DNA of 10,519 bases from Flavobacteria bacterium RIFCSPLOWO2_12_FULL_31_7 (GCA_001800945.1 MGWJ01000061.1:1-10519); one strand, 5' to 3'; counted from the first letter of the stretch, positions 1 to 7,375 are shown. Numbers and translations: made by a program. The notes: generated by a model from the sequence alone, not told the origin.

Positions 1-20
1 CTCCGCTCAGTGTGACATTG
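1..20. repeat. Truncated end of a flavobacterial interspersed REP-like repeat
   Basis: The first ~20 bases contain CTCCGCTCAGTGTGAC. From memory this matches one arm of a short imperfect palindrome (core CACTTCGAC..CGCTCAGTG) that is scattered between genes in many Flavobacteriaceae genomes. Its G+C is clearly higher than that of the surrounding AT-rich DNA. The window edge cuts it, so the other arm cannot be seen and no gene is supported here. It lies just past the stop codon of the DUF3078 gene, the usual place for such repeats. The identification rests on recognition of the motif, not on a search. Confidence 0.5.
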
Positions 21-36
21 AATAATTAGTTTCTTT

Positions 37-981
37 CTAAAAAGTATATTCTAAGCCAATTCCTAAAATTTGTTTCCACTGCACTCTAGGTCCTTCTGTA
101 ATTTGAACACCATCGACTTCTCTTTTATTTTTGATGTCGTTGTCATACAATAAATGGGTACCAATATTAGCTCTCACATATTTGTTTACAACCATTTCTA
201 GTCTAAGTTGCCAATCTACATCAATATTTCCAAAATCTTTTAAATAATCAGTATATAAAGTAGCTCTAGTATCTAAATTGATATTAGTCATGATTTTGGT
301 TTTGTACTGACTATTAATTAAGGCTCCTAATTCTGTTCTATGGCGTTTTCCGTTTTTTAGAATTATGGTACCTGTTTCATCGTAAATGGCTTTATCTACT
401 CCAAAAGCACCACTATTAGATAATCTTCTATCTAAAACTAAAGTAGTTTTTTGTGTTAATGGCGATAGATAAATGTTAAAACCTAAATCTTTTCTAGAAT
501 ATTCGGCACCAATTCCTAAGAAAATATAAGCAGGTGCAAAAGGTTTTGAAATCGCTTGATCTACATTTGGATAGCTATATCCGTTGGCAAATTGCGTTAA
601 AAAACTAAATTTTCCACCATAATACCAGTTAGAAATTGTATCACGTCTGTAACCTAATGTGGAGTTTAAATTAATTTGATCGTCTGTTTTTCTAACGTCT
701 TGACTTTCTTGTTTGTTAATCCCGTAACGAACAATTAATTCGTTGTCCCATTTTTTATTGTCGTTTAAGTAATTTCTAATGAATTGCCCTTTCGCTAGTC
801 CTGAAATTGAGTTGTTTCCACCGGCAGACCAGTTTACGAAAGTGATTTGTGTGAAATCAATACCTACTTTATTTACTTTTTTCCAGTGGGAAATAGAATC
901 CGGTTTCTCTGTTCTAACAATTTGTGAGAAAGCGACCGTTGAGAAAACTAATAGGGTTAAAAATAAAATTCTTTTAATCAT
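37..981 (-). CDS. DUF3078 family outer-membrane beta-barrel protein
   Basis: The 314-residue product starts with a Sec signal peptide (lysine/arginine at 3-4, hydrophobic stretch 5-17, likely cleavage in AFS-Q near residue 19). The rest alternates polar and aromatic residues in the way of amphipathic beta strands. It ends in Leu-Glu-Tyr-Thr-Phe; a terminal Phe is the usual recognition signal for BAM-assembled outer-membrane proteins. The NWSAGGNNS motif at about residues 50-58 and the following strand-rich region are typical of the DUF3078 family, which is common in Bacteroidota and has no firmly known function. The ATG overlaps the dxs stop codon by 8 bases on the same strand, so it is very probably co-transcribed and translationally coupled with dxs. 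No terminator is visible in the 36 bases left after the stop. Family assignment is fairly sure; any transport or structural role is inference. Confidence 0.85.
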   Translation of the reverse strand: MIKRILFLTLLVFSTVAFSQIVRTEKPDSISHWKKVNKVGIDFTQITFVNWSAGGNNSISGLAKGQFIRNYLNDNKKWDNELIVRYGINKQESQDVRKTDDQINLNSTLGYRRDTISNWYYGGKFSFLTQFANGYSYPNVDQAISKPFAPAYIFLGIGAEYSRKDLGFNIYLSPLTQKTTLVLDRRLSNSGAFGVDKAIYDETGTIILKNGKRHRTELGALINSQYKTKIMTNINLDTRATLYTDYLKDFGNIDVDWQLRLEMVVNKYVRANIGTHLLYDNDIKNKREVDGVQITEGPRVQWKQILGIGLEYTF

Positions 982-2749
982 GATTTAGGTCAATAAATAA
1001 TTGGGTTAAACTTAGGGTGTCTAAATGGGTGAATTCAAACAATTGTTTTACGGTTCCGTGTTCTATAAATTCATCTTTCACTCCGCAATTTATAATTTCG
1101 TTTTTATGTTTATTTTGTGTGGCAAAAGTATTAATTATACTTCCTAATCCACCATTTAATGTGCCTTCTTCTACGGTTACAATTGTAGAATGGTTGGCAA
1201 AAATACTTGCTAATTTTTCAATATCCAAAGGTTTAATCCAACCCACATGAAAATGCGAATAATTTTCAGGTTTTCCTGTATTTGCAATCGCTCTTGAAAC
1301 AGTATTGCCAATAGTTCCTGTTGATAAAATCGCAATTTTATTTCCGTTTTGTAAAGTTTTAATTTTTCCAATTTCAATTTTAGAAAAAGGTTGCTTCCAA
1401 TCTATAATTTCACCTTTTCCTCTAGGATATCGAATCGAAATCGGATGGTTTAAGCCTAACGAAGAAGTATATAAAATATTGCGTAAATCAATTTCATTCA
1501 GCGGAGCATAAATCAGCATATTCGGAATGCAATTCATATAGGCAATGTCAAATAATCCGTGATGTGTAGCGCCATCTTCACCTACAAAACCTGCTCGGTC
1601 TAAACAAAAAATAACGGGTAAATTTTGTATCGCCACATCATGAATCACTTGGTCGTAGGCACGTTGTAAAAATGTCGAATAAATATTGCAAAAAACAGTC
1701 AACCCTTGCGTAGCCATTCCCGCAGCTAATGTAACCGCGTGTTGTTCGGCAATTCCTACATCAAAAGCTCTGTCGGGAAAAGTTTCCATCATATATTTTA
1801 ACGAACTTCCTGAAGGCATGGCTGGTGTAATTCCAACAATTTTTTTATTTTCTGTAGCCAATTCTACTAAAGTATGTCCGAAAACATCTTGAAATTTTGG
1901 AGCTAAATTTTCTACTTCAGGTTTTAAAATTTTTCCAGTTAATTTATCAAATTTTCCTGGCGCGTGAAATTGCAGTTGATTTTCTTCCGCATACGACAAA
2001 CCTTTACCTTTTGTGGTAATAATGTGTAAAAATTTTGGGCCTTTTATTTTTTTTAAGCGTTGTAATTCAGCAACCAATTTAGGTAAATCGTGCCCGTCAA
2101 TCGGACCAGAATAATCAAAATTCAACGACTTAATCATGTTGTTTTCTTTCGGATTTTTTCCTTCTTTTACCGAGGTTAAATACTCTTTCAAAGCGCCAAC
2201 GCTTGGGTCAATTCCCATCGCGTTGTCATTTAAAATCACCAATAAATTCGCATCGGTAACTCCAGCATGATTTAAACCTTCAAACGCCATTCCGCTAGCT
2301 ATCGATGCGTCGCCAATTACGGCAATATGTTGTTTTTCTGTATCACCATTAATTTTCGAAGCAATCGCCATTCCTAAAGCTGCTGAAATAGAGGTAGAAG
2401 AATGTCCAACGCCAAAAGTATCATACACACTTTCAGAACGTTTTGGAAATCCAGAAATGCCATCCATTTCTCGGTATTTATGAAAAATATCTTTTCTTTC
2501 CGTTAAAATTTTATGTCCGTAAGCTTGATGACCGACATCCCAAACTAATAAATCATTCGGTGTATCAAATACATAATGTAAAGCAACTGTTAATTCTATC
2601 ACACCTAAACTTGCGCCTAAATGTCCTTCTTTTTGAGAAACGATATCGATGATAAATTCTCGAAGTTCATTGGCAACTTGAGGTAACTGATTTTCAGAAA
2701 GTTTTCTTAAATCAGTTGGCTTCGTAATATTTGAAAGTAAATTTTCCAT
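974..2749 (-). CDS. dxs: 1-deoxy-D-xylulose-5-phosphate synthase
   Basis: Cytosolic thiamine-diphosphate enzyme that condenses pyruvate with glyceraldehyde 3-phosphate to 1-deoxy-D-xylulose 5-phosphate, the first committed step of the MEP isoprenoid pathway. From the chosen ATG the product has 591 residues, slightly shorter than the E. coli enzyme (~620), as usual in this group. Visible motifs: GHLGASLG with the active-site His near 43; the ThDP/Mg site from GDASIASGMAFE (~146) to NDN (~174-176); the catalytic Glu in GIAEQH (~335); DRAGFVGEDGATHHG (~384-398); and the C-terminal transketolase domain with GTLNGGLGS. GDA instead of GDG in the ThDP motif keeps the metal-binding Asp. An in-frame GTG nine bases upstream (2758) is possible, but the first ATG fits the family start and a -7 promoter element ends at 2758. 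The downstream DUF3078 gene overlaps it; tadA is divergent. Confidence 0.97.
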   Translation of the reverse strand: MENLLSNITKPTDLRKLSENQLPQVANELREFIIDIVSQKEGHLGASLGVIELTVALHYVFDTPNDLLVWDVGHQAYGHKILTERKDIFHKYREMDGISGFPKRSESVYDTFGVGHSSTSISAALGMAIASKINGDTEKQHIAVIGDASIASGMAFEGLNHAGVTDANLLVILNDNAMGIDPSVGALKEYLTSVKEGKNPKENNMIKSLNFDYSGPIDGHDLPKLVAELQRLKKIKGPKFLHIITTKGKGLSYAEENQLQFHAPGKFDKLTGKILKPEVENLAPKFQDVFGHTLVELATENKKIVGITPAMPSGSSLKYMMETFPDRAFDVGIAEQHAVTLAAGMATQGLTVFCNIYSTFLQRAYDQVIHDVAIQNLPVIFCLDRAGFVGEDGATHHGLFDIAYMNCIPNMLIYAPLNEIDLRNILYTSSLGLNHPISIRYPRGKGEIIDWKQPFSKIEIGKIKTLQNGNKIAILSTGTIGNTVSRAIANTGKPENYSHFHVGWIKPLDIEKLASIFANHSTIVTVEEGTLNGGLGSIINTFATQNKHKNEIINCGVKDEFIEHGTVKQLFEFTHLDTLSLTQLFIDLNHD

Positions 2750-2757
2750 TCGTGCCA

Positions 2758-2765
2758 CAAAAATA
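2758..2765 (-). promoter_or_regulatory. Bacteroidota -7 promoter element for dxs
   Basis: On the minus strand this reads TATTTTTG, a perfect match to the Bacteroidota -7 consensus TANNTTTG. The G lies 9 bases before the dxs ATG at 2749, so transcription would begin almost at the start codon and give a leaderless or near-leaderless mRNA. I find no TTG (-33) at the usual 17-23 base spacing, which weakens the call. Confidence 0.4.
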
Positions 2766-2909
2766 CAATAATGTTTGTAAATTTGATAGCGAACAAGTAG
2801 TAGATATTTGTTTATGTTGCCGCGATTTGTCGAATTTAATTTTTTACATTTTATTTGATTCGAAAAATTCGAAAATTTGCGGCTTTAAAAAAATCAAAAC
2901 AATTTTAAT

Positions 2910-3350
2910 TTGGAAAATATTTTTACCGACGAATATTTTATGAAAAAAGCACTTCAGGAAGCAGAAATGGCCTTTGAAAAAGATGAAATTCCTGTTGGAG
3001 CTATAATAGTAGTTAATAACACAGTCATTGCAAGAACCCATAATTTAACAGAATTGCTAAATGATGTTACGGCTCATGCTGAAATGCAAGCGATAACTAG
3101 TGCTGCCAATTTTTTAGGCGGTAAATATTTAAAAGGTTGTACGTTATATGTTACTTTAGAACCTTGTCAGATGTGTGCTGGTGCTTTATATTGGAGTCAG
3201 ATTTCTAAAATTGTGATTGGTGCTTCTGATGAAAAACGCGGTTATAAAACGTTAGGGACTCAAATACATCCGAAAACAGAAGTTATCACTGGAGTTTTAG
3301 AAAAAGAATGTGCGGAATTAATGACGAGTTTTTTTCAAAAAAAGCGATAA
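2910..3350 (+). CDS. tadA: tRNA-specific adenosine deaminase (A34 to I34)
   Basis: Zinc-dependent deaminase that converts the wobble adenosine 34 of tRNA-Arg(ACG) to inosine. The 146-residue product carries the cytidine/deoxycytidylate deaminase signature: HAE (His56 zinc ligand, Glu58 proton shuttle) and PCQMC (Cys86 and Cys89 zinc ligands). The sequence VTLEPCQMCAGALYWSQI around them is typical of TadA and not of nucleoside or riboflavin deaminases. The start used here is a TTG at 2910. The first ATG lies at 2940, but the ten residues before it (FTDEYF followed by MKKAL) align with the N-terminal helix of TadA (E. coli FSHEYWMRHAL), so they are probably translated. An in-frame stop at 2886-2888 leaves no ATG upstream. 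It is divergent from dxs, with 150-160 bases of AT-rich DNA between them. Confidence 0.95.
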   Translation: MENIFTDEYFMKKALQEAEMAFEKDEIPVGAIIVVNNTVIARTHNLTELLNDVTAHAEMQAITSAANFLGGKYLKGCTLYVTLEPCQMCAGALYWSQISKIVIGASDEKRGYKTLGTQIHPKTEVITGVLEKECAELMTSFFQKKR

Positions 3351-3358
3351 GTTAATTA

Positions 3359-3488
3359 CGCAGCGTTTCGCAAAGTCAATACAAAGATTTGCAGAATTAT
3401 TTTGTTAAAATTTGGCATATAAATTGATGATGATATTGTGTGAAGATTTAAAAAAAACTTCGCGCCTTTGTGTCTTCGTGGCAAAGGT
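3359..3488. repeat. Degenerate inverted 'ctttgcg'-type intergenic repeat
   Basis: Two G+C-richer arms lie in the 165-base gap between tadA and the SIMPL gene. The left arm (about 3359-3400) contains TTTCGCAAAG and ACAAAGATTTGCAG. The right arm (about 3450-3488) contains CTTCGCGCCTTTGTG and CTTCGTGGCAAAGG. The reverse complement of the right arm resembles the left arm imperfectly (CAAAG blocks spaced by CGC/TGC), so the whole looks like a decayed inverted repeat around an AT-rich centre. From memory, sequences of the form CTTTGCGxCTTTGCG are very common between genes in Flavobacteriaceae. No ORF with coding character crosses it. The pattern is seen directly; the family identity is recalled, not searched. 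Confidence 0.5.
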
Positions 3489-3515
3489 AAAAATCAACTT
3501 TAAACTACTTTAAAA

Positions 3516-4283
3516 ATGGAATTTACAGACAAAGTTAAATCGTCGGCAATTATCGGAATTGCTGTTATCGCAACTGCATTTATTTTAGGTACAGCTTTTA
3601 AAAAGCGAAATGAAAATTTAGATTCCATTTCCGTAATTGGTTTGGGAACGAAAGATTTTGTATCCGATGAGATTTTGTGGAGCGGAAGTTTTACAACAAA
3701 AAGTTATGATATTAAAGAAGCCTACAATAAAATGATTGCTGATCAGAAAATTGTATCTAATTTCTTCTTAGGAAAAGGGTTTAAATCGAGTGAATTTAGT
3801 TTCGGAGCAGTACAATTCAATAAAAAATTTAGAGAAGTTCGTATAGAAAATGCCGAAAACCAATTTAATACCAAATATGAACAAGTTTTTGATGGGTACG
3901 AAGCTTCGCAAACAATAACTTTTTCGGCAAAGAAAAATCCCGATTTAATGAAACGTATTGAAGCGGTTTCTGGGAAAACTTCTGAATTGATTAATTCTGG
4001 TATCGAATTGTCTTCCAATTCTATTCAATATACGTATTCAGATTTAGCTAGTTTAAAACAAAGTTTAATTGAAAAAGCAACCAAAGATGCTTACGAACGT
4101 GCAGAAAAAATTGTAAATACAGCGGATGGCGATTTAGGAAAATTAAAAACAGCGAGTATGGGTGTTTTCCAAATTACAGGTCAAGGTTCTACGGAAGAAG
4201 ATAGTTATGGTGGAAATAATGATACGTTTAGTAAAAATAAAACTGCTAGAATTACCGTGAGGTTGGAGTATGAATTGGAGTAG
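3516..4283 (+). CDS. Membrane-anchored SIMPL domain (DUF541) protein
   Basis: The 255-residue product has one N-terminal hydrophobic segment (about residues 9-28) without a lipobox or obvious cleavage site, so it is probably an inner-membrane anchor or uncleaved signal. A SIMPL/DUF541 domain fills the rest. It starts at SISVIGLGTKDFVSDEILWSGSF, with the usual alternation of Gly and strand residues, continues through KNPDLMKRIEAVSGKTSELINSGIEL, and ends with a conserved helix (KATKDAYERAEKI) and a final strand (TARITVRLEYELE). SIMPL proteins are periplasmic or cell-surface and form oligomers in some species; in E. coli the relative YggE is linked to oxidative stress, but no general function is established. 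The ATG follows an A-rich leader with no Shine-Dalgarno sequence, as normal here. The lipoprotein gene 25 bases downstream may share its transcript. Confidence 0.88.
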   Translation: MEFTDKVKSSAIIGIAVIATAFILGTAFKKRNENLDSISVIGLGTKDFVSDEILWSGSFTTKSYDIKEAYNKMIADQKIVSNFFLGKGFKSSEFSFGAVQFNKKFREVRIENAENQFNTKYEQVFDGYEASQTITFSAKKNPDLMKRIEAVSGKTSELINSGIELSSNSIQYTYSDLASLKQSLIEKATKDAYERAEKIVNTADGDLGKLKTASMGVFQITGQGSTEEDSYGGNNDTFSKNKTARITVRLEYELE

Positions 4284-4308
4284 TTTAAAGGAATTAATTT
4301 TAAATTAA

Positions 4309-5154
4309 ATGAAAAATATATCTTTAAGAAACATAATTCCTGTTTTTGGAATTGTGTTTTTTTATGCGTGTTCATCGAAAAGTATTCCTAGTACAATAAA
4401 TAGTTCTTCAGAAATAAATTCGGAAACTGAAATTTTAAAGTTTCATAAAAAACTAAATATGGATAGTTTGTTGAATTCGTACAATAAAAGTATTTCAATA
4501 AATGATGAATTAATTATTCCATTAGATTCGGTAATGGATTCAGATTCTTCAAGAGTGGTAGTTATTGGGAAATTTATCAATGAAAAAGACGTTTTTGCAT
4601 TTGATATTTATGGAGATTCAGATAATTGTTTTATTGATTTTTATAAGTTTAATGGTAAATGGCAAAAAATAAAATCTGACAAATATGATTTCTGGATGCT
4701 TTATGATTTTCGCCTTGAGAATTTTAATGCTGATGAAGATACTGAAATTCTCTTTCTTGGTCCGCCAAATGTGAATGGTAATAGGCAAAATACGATTTAT
4801 AAATTTGATGAAAGAGAAAATAAGTTTATCAAATCTTTTGGTTTGTTTTCAACGGAATTGAGTTATAATACAGAAAGTAATTTGATGTATTATCAATATT
4901 ATGGGAATATGAACGATAGTGAAATACAGGCAATTTATAAATGGAATAAGAATAAATTAATTCCAGTTAGGGAAATAAGAAAAGAATTGAAAATTAAAAA
5001 GTTGTCTGAAGATCTTGTGTTTGATGTGAAAGAAATTATATATTACTCCGAAAACCCAACTCAAGATAAAGATACTTTAGTGTTGAAGTTTAAGAAAAAA
5101 TATGGCAGAAAAGGAACTGTTGAATTGTGGGAGAATTTTTTCGCGAACAAATAA
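4309..5154 (+). CDS. Putative lipoprotein, possibly XAC2610/FG-GAP-like
   Basis: I do not recognise a named family with certainty. The 281-residue product has a lipoprotein signal peptide ending in FYAC (Cys21), then a Ser/Asn-rich linker to about residue 45. Residues ~80-225 have a repeat-protein look: VVVIGKFINEKDVFAFDIYG, FRLENFNADEDTEILFLG, then IYKFDERENKFIKSF and IYKWNKNKLIPVREI. A strand-aspartate-loop followed by a 'y.wn..kL..v' strand resembles XAC2610-like and FG-GAP/VCBS proteins, with the acidic NADEDTE loop as a possible calcium site. That similarity is inference. The C-terminal part is Lys-rich (KFKKKYGRKGTVELW). It sits between the SIMPL gene and a second lipoprotein, is notably AT-rich and uses A/T-ending codons heavily, so it may be lineage-specific. 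It is probably anchored in the outer membrane or exposed in the periplasm. Confidence 0.75.
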   Translation: MKNISLRNIIPVFGIVFFYACSSKSIPSTINSSSEINSETEILKFHKKLNMDSLLNSYNKSISINDELIIPLDSVMDSDSSRVVVIGKFINEKDVFAFDIYGDSDNCFIDFYKFNGKWQKIKSDKYDFWMLYDFRLENFNADEDTEILFLGPPNVNGNRQNTIYKFDERENKFIKSFGLFSTELSYNTESNLMYYQYYGNMNDSEIQAIYKWNKNKLIPVREIRKELKIKKLSEDLVFDVKEIIYYSENPTQDKDTLVLKFKKKYGRKGTVELWENFFANK

Positions 5155-5191
5155 AAAAATAAAATGGAACTTAAATAAATTGTAAAAAAAA

Positions 5192-5788
5192 ATGAAAAAA
5201 GTAATTATATATATTTTTGTTATTACTAGCTTGTTTTCTTGTGATGAAAAGGCAACAGAGTCAAAAATTTCTAAAGAATTAATAGATTTAGCTTGTGAGG
5301 AAAATATAAAGCAAAAGAAATTGTTTGATTCAAAAAGTAAGATTTTTAAAAAGCTTAAATATAATGATGTTGAAGTATTTGCTAAACTTAATAATGGTAA
5401 ATTTATTCATACTAATTTTTATGAATTACTAGAAATTTATGAAAAAAGCTTCAAAAAAAAATTCGATAGTTACAATGAGTTTATGTATGAAGTGATTAAC
5501 AATGATTTTGTTTTAAATGAAGATGATTTTATAGAAACTGCTACTTTTCAGTTGGATAAAGATTTAAAAAAGCAATTTGAAAATTTATCTTTTGAAAATT
5601 TTTTGAAAAAGTATTCTATGAGAAAGAATGGAGATAATAAACTTTACTTAAAAGATAATTTTTTTTCTGGCAATAGGTATTTAACGGTTAGTTATTTGTT
5701 TTATACTAAAGGTTACTATCTTAGTGGAGGTTGTTTAGGAGAAGGTACAGGAATATATAAATTTGAAGATTTATTATTAATCAAATAA
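5192..5788 (+). CDS. Hypothetical lipoprotein of unknown function
   Basis: I recognise no family. The 198-residue product has a clear lipoprotein signal peptide: Lys2-Lys3, hydrophobic core, lipobox LFSC with acylated Cys17, then Asp-Glu-Lys. The mature part is rich in Lys, Phe, Asn and Asp. Residues ~20-140 look helical and charged, with repeated Phe-Glu-Asn and Lys-Lys-Phe elements (KKFDSYNEFMYEV, KKQFENLSFENFLKKY). The C-terminal ~45 residues are strand-like and end in a Gly-rich stretch, YYLSGGCLGEGTGIYKF. The one mature cysteine besides Cys17 and Cys35 lies in that Gly-rich loop. It follows the previous lipoprotein gene by 37 bases on the same strand, so they probably form an operon, and its end is defined by the terminator at 5792-5821. 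Base composition is even more AT-rich than its neighbours, consistent with an accessory gene. Confidence 0.72.
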   Translation: MKKVIIYIFVITSLFSCDEKATESKISKELIDLACEENIKQKKLFDSKSKIFKKLKYNDVEVFAKLNNGKFIHTNFYELLEIYEKSFKKKFDSYNEFMYEVINNDFVLNEDDFIETATFQLDKDLKKQFENLSFENFLKKYSMRKNGDNKLYLKDNFFSGNRYLTVSYLFYTKGYYLSGGCLGEGTGIYKFEDLLLIK

Positions 5789-5791
5789 AAA

Positions 5792-5821
5792 AAACCGCTA
5801 TTCAATGAAGAGTAGCGGTTT
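5792..5821. terminator. Bidirectional intrinsic terminator between convergent genes
   Basis: A 12-base inverted repeat, AAACCGCTATTC (5792-5803) and GAGTAGCGGTTT (5810-5821), encloses a six-base loop AATGAA, with one T-G wobble in the stem. It is flanked by a run of A on the left (from 5787) and TAGTTTTTT on the right, so either strand gives a hairpin followed by U residues. It fills the 39-base gap between the stop of the upstream lipoprotein gene (plus strand) and the stop of rng (minus strand), so it should end both transcripts. Confidence 0.9.
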
Positions 5822-5827
5822 AGTTTT

Positions 5828-7375
5828 TTATAAAATTTCCTTTCCTTGATTATCAAAGAAATGATATTCTAAGTACGTGTAAGCGTCACGAGGTATAATT
5901 TTCACCCATTTCTTATGTTCAAAAAACCATTTTGAACGTAATGATGGAAAACCTTTTGTAAGGTATGCGGCCACAAATGGATGTACATTAAGTACCACCT
6001 TTTTATGGTCTTTAATAATATTTTCTAGGTTAGCTTCTATTTTGTCAATAATTAAAATTGCGGCTTCAACCTGTCCGTTTTCGTTCGGGTTTTCTTCGTT
6101 TGTTTCAATATTAACTTCAGGTCTAACTCTTTGTCTAGTAATTTGAACTAATCCAAATTTGCTAGGAGGCAAGATTTTATGCTTCGCCTTATCGTCACTC
6201 ATTTCTTCTCTTAAGAAGTCAAACAATATTTTTCTATTGTCTGGATTTTGCATGTCAATAAAATCGACCACAATAATTCCTCCCATGTCTCTTAGTCGTA
6301 ACTGACGTGCGATTTCAGCTGCAGCGATCATGTTTACTTCCATGGCAGTATCTTCTTGGTTTTGTGCTTTATTTGATCGGTTTCCAGAGTTTACATCAAT
6401 AACGTGTAAAGCTTCTGTATGTTCGATAATTAAATAAGCACCTTTACTCATAGAAACTGATTTTCCAAAAGAGGTTTTTATTTGTCTTTCTATATTATAC
6501 TTCTCAAATAGCGGTAAATCTTTCGACTGATAGTGTTTTACGATAGAGGCTTTATCCGGAGCTATTTCTTGCAAATATTCCTTCGTTTGTAAATACAAAT
6601 CTTCATCATCTACTTGAATACTAGTAAAAGTATCGTTAAATATATCTCTTAGCATAGAAGAAGATTTTGTAAGTTCTCCTAATACTTTTGAAGGATGATG
6701 AGCCGTTTGTAGTTTTTTACACATTGTAGTCCAACGGTCTAACAATGTTTCTACATCTTTTTCAATCTCAGTTGTTTTTCTGCCTTCGGCTACTGTTCTC
6801 ACAATAACCCCAAATCCTTTTGGTTTGATAGATTGTAGTAATTTTTTTAATCGATCTTTCTCGGCTCTGTCTCCAATTTTTTGTGAAATGGATACTCGGT
6901 CTGAAAAAGGAACTAAAACTACATATCTTCCTGCTAAAGAAATCTCAGAACTAATTCTCGGTCCTTTGGTTGAGATAGGTTCTTTAACAACTTGAACTAA
7001 AATCGATTGGTTGGCACTTAATATATCCATTATAGTGCCGTCTTTATTGATTTCAGGTTCAAAAAGGAAATTTTTGAGTGAATAATCTTTTATTTTACCT
7101 GCGCTTACAAGTTTAATAAATTTCATCAAAGAACCAAGGTTTGGCCCTAAATCATGATAATGCAAAAAAGCATCTTTTTCATGACCCAAATGCACAAAAG
7201 CTGCGTTTAATCCAGCAACTGGTTTTCTTATTTTTGCAATAAAAATATCTCCAACCTGAAACTGATTGCTATCGCTAGCCTCTTTTTCTTTGTGTAATTC
7301 AATTAGTTTTCCATCTTTTAATAAGGCAAAATCTACTGCGTCTGAACTAGATCTAATAATTAATTCTTTGTTCAT
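5828..7375 (-). CDS. rng: Ribonuclease E/G family endoribonuclease (RNase G)
   Basis: Endoribonuclease of the RNase E/G family, which matures rRNA and starts mRNA decay by cutting AU-rich single strands, preferring 5'-monophosphate ends. From the chosen ATG the product has 515 residues, the size of RNase G, without the long scaffold tail of RNase E. An S1 domain spans about residues 38-120 (VGDIFIAKIRKPVAGLNAAFVHLG). The 5'-sensor/RNase H region follows, then the catalytic core with Asp ~327 in VIDVNSG and Asp ~371 in VVDFIDM, and KFGLVQITRQRVRP. The zinc-link CPxC motif expected just after that is absent: the site reads EENPNENG. The C-terminal region ends in a conserved RSKWFFEHKKWVKIIPRDAYTYLEYHF block. 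An ATG eight codons upstream (7399) has an A-rich leader too, but family members begin at MNKELIIRSSS. No consensus promoter is visible upstream; it is isolated from the HU transcript by a terminator. Confidence 0.95.
   Translation of the reverse strand: MNKELIIRSSSDAVDFALLKDGKLIELHKEKEASDSNQFQVGDIFIAKIRKPVAGLNAAFVHLGHEKDAFLHYHDLGPNLGSLMKFIKLVSAGKIKDYSLKNFLFEPEINKDGTIMDILSANQSILVQVVKEPISTKGPRISSEISLAGRYVVLVPFSDRVSISQKIGDRAEKDRLKKLLQSIKPKGFGVIVRTVAEGRKTTEIEKDVETLLDRWTTMCKKLQTAHHPSKVLGELTKSSSMLRDIFNDTFTSIQVDDEDLYLQTKEYLQEIAPDKASIVKHYQSKDLPLFEKYNIERQIKTSFGKSVSMSKGAYLIIEHTEALHVIDVNSGNRSNKAQNQEDTAMEVNMIAAAEIARQLRLRDMGGIIVVDFIDMQNPDNRKILFDFLREEMSDDKAKHKILPPSKFGLVQITRQRVRPEVNIETNEENPNENGQVEAAILIIDKIEANLENIIKDHKKVVLNVHPFVAAYLTKGFPSLRSKWFFEHKKWVKIIPRDAYTYLEYHFFDNQGKEIL

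Noticed and set aside
779..988. Plus-strand ORF of 69 codons opposite the DUF3078 gene
   Set aside because: It lies wholly antisense to a well-supported gene and its product has no recognisable features; the same holds for the other plus-strand ORFs inside dxs.
2299..2316. GDA in place of GDG in the ThDP motif of Dxs as a sign of an inactive enzyme
   Set aside because: The metal-binding Asp and the NDN are intact and this variant is, to my knowledge, normal in flavobacterial Dxs.
2778..2785. TAAATTTG on the plus strand as a tadA promoter
   Set aside because: It matches the -7 consensus, but no TTG occurs at the required distance and it would give a leader of about 118 bases; chance matches are expected in AT-rich DNA.
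2830..2872. TCGAAT...ATTCGA inverted elements in the dxs-tadA gap as an operator
   Set aside because: The arms are only six bases long with a spacer of over 20 and a tandem extra copy; too weak to claim a binding site.
2844..3041. Minus-strand ORF of 65 codons across the dxs-tadA gap
   Set aside because: It overlaps the start of tadA in antisense and is a low-complexity Phe/Lys/Ile sequence typical of AT-rich DNA.
3743..4018. Minus-strand ORF of 91 codons inside the SIMPL gene
   Set aside because: It is antisense to a gene with a clear domain, has no promoter, and its protein looks like a shadow translation.
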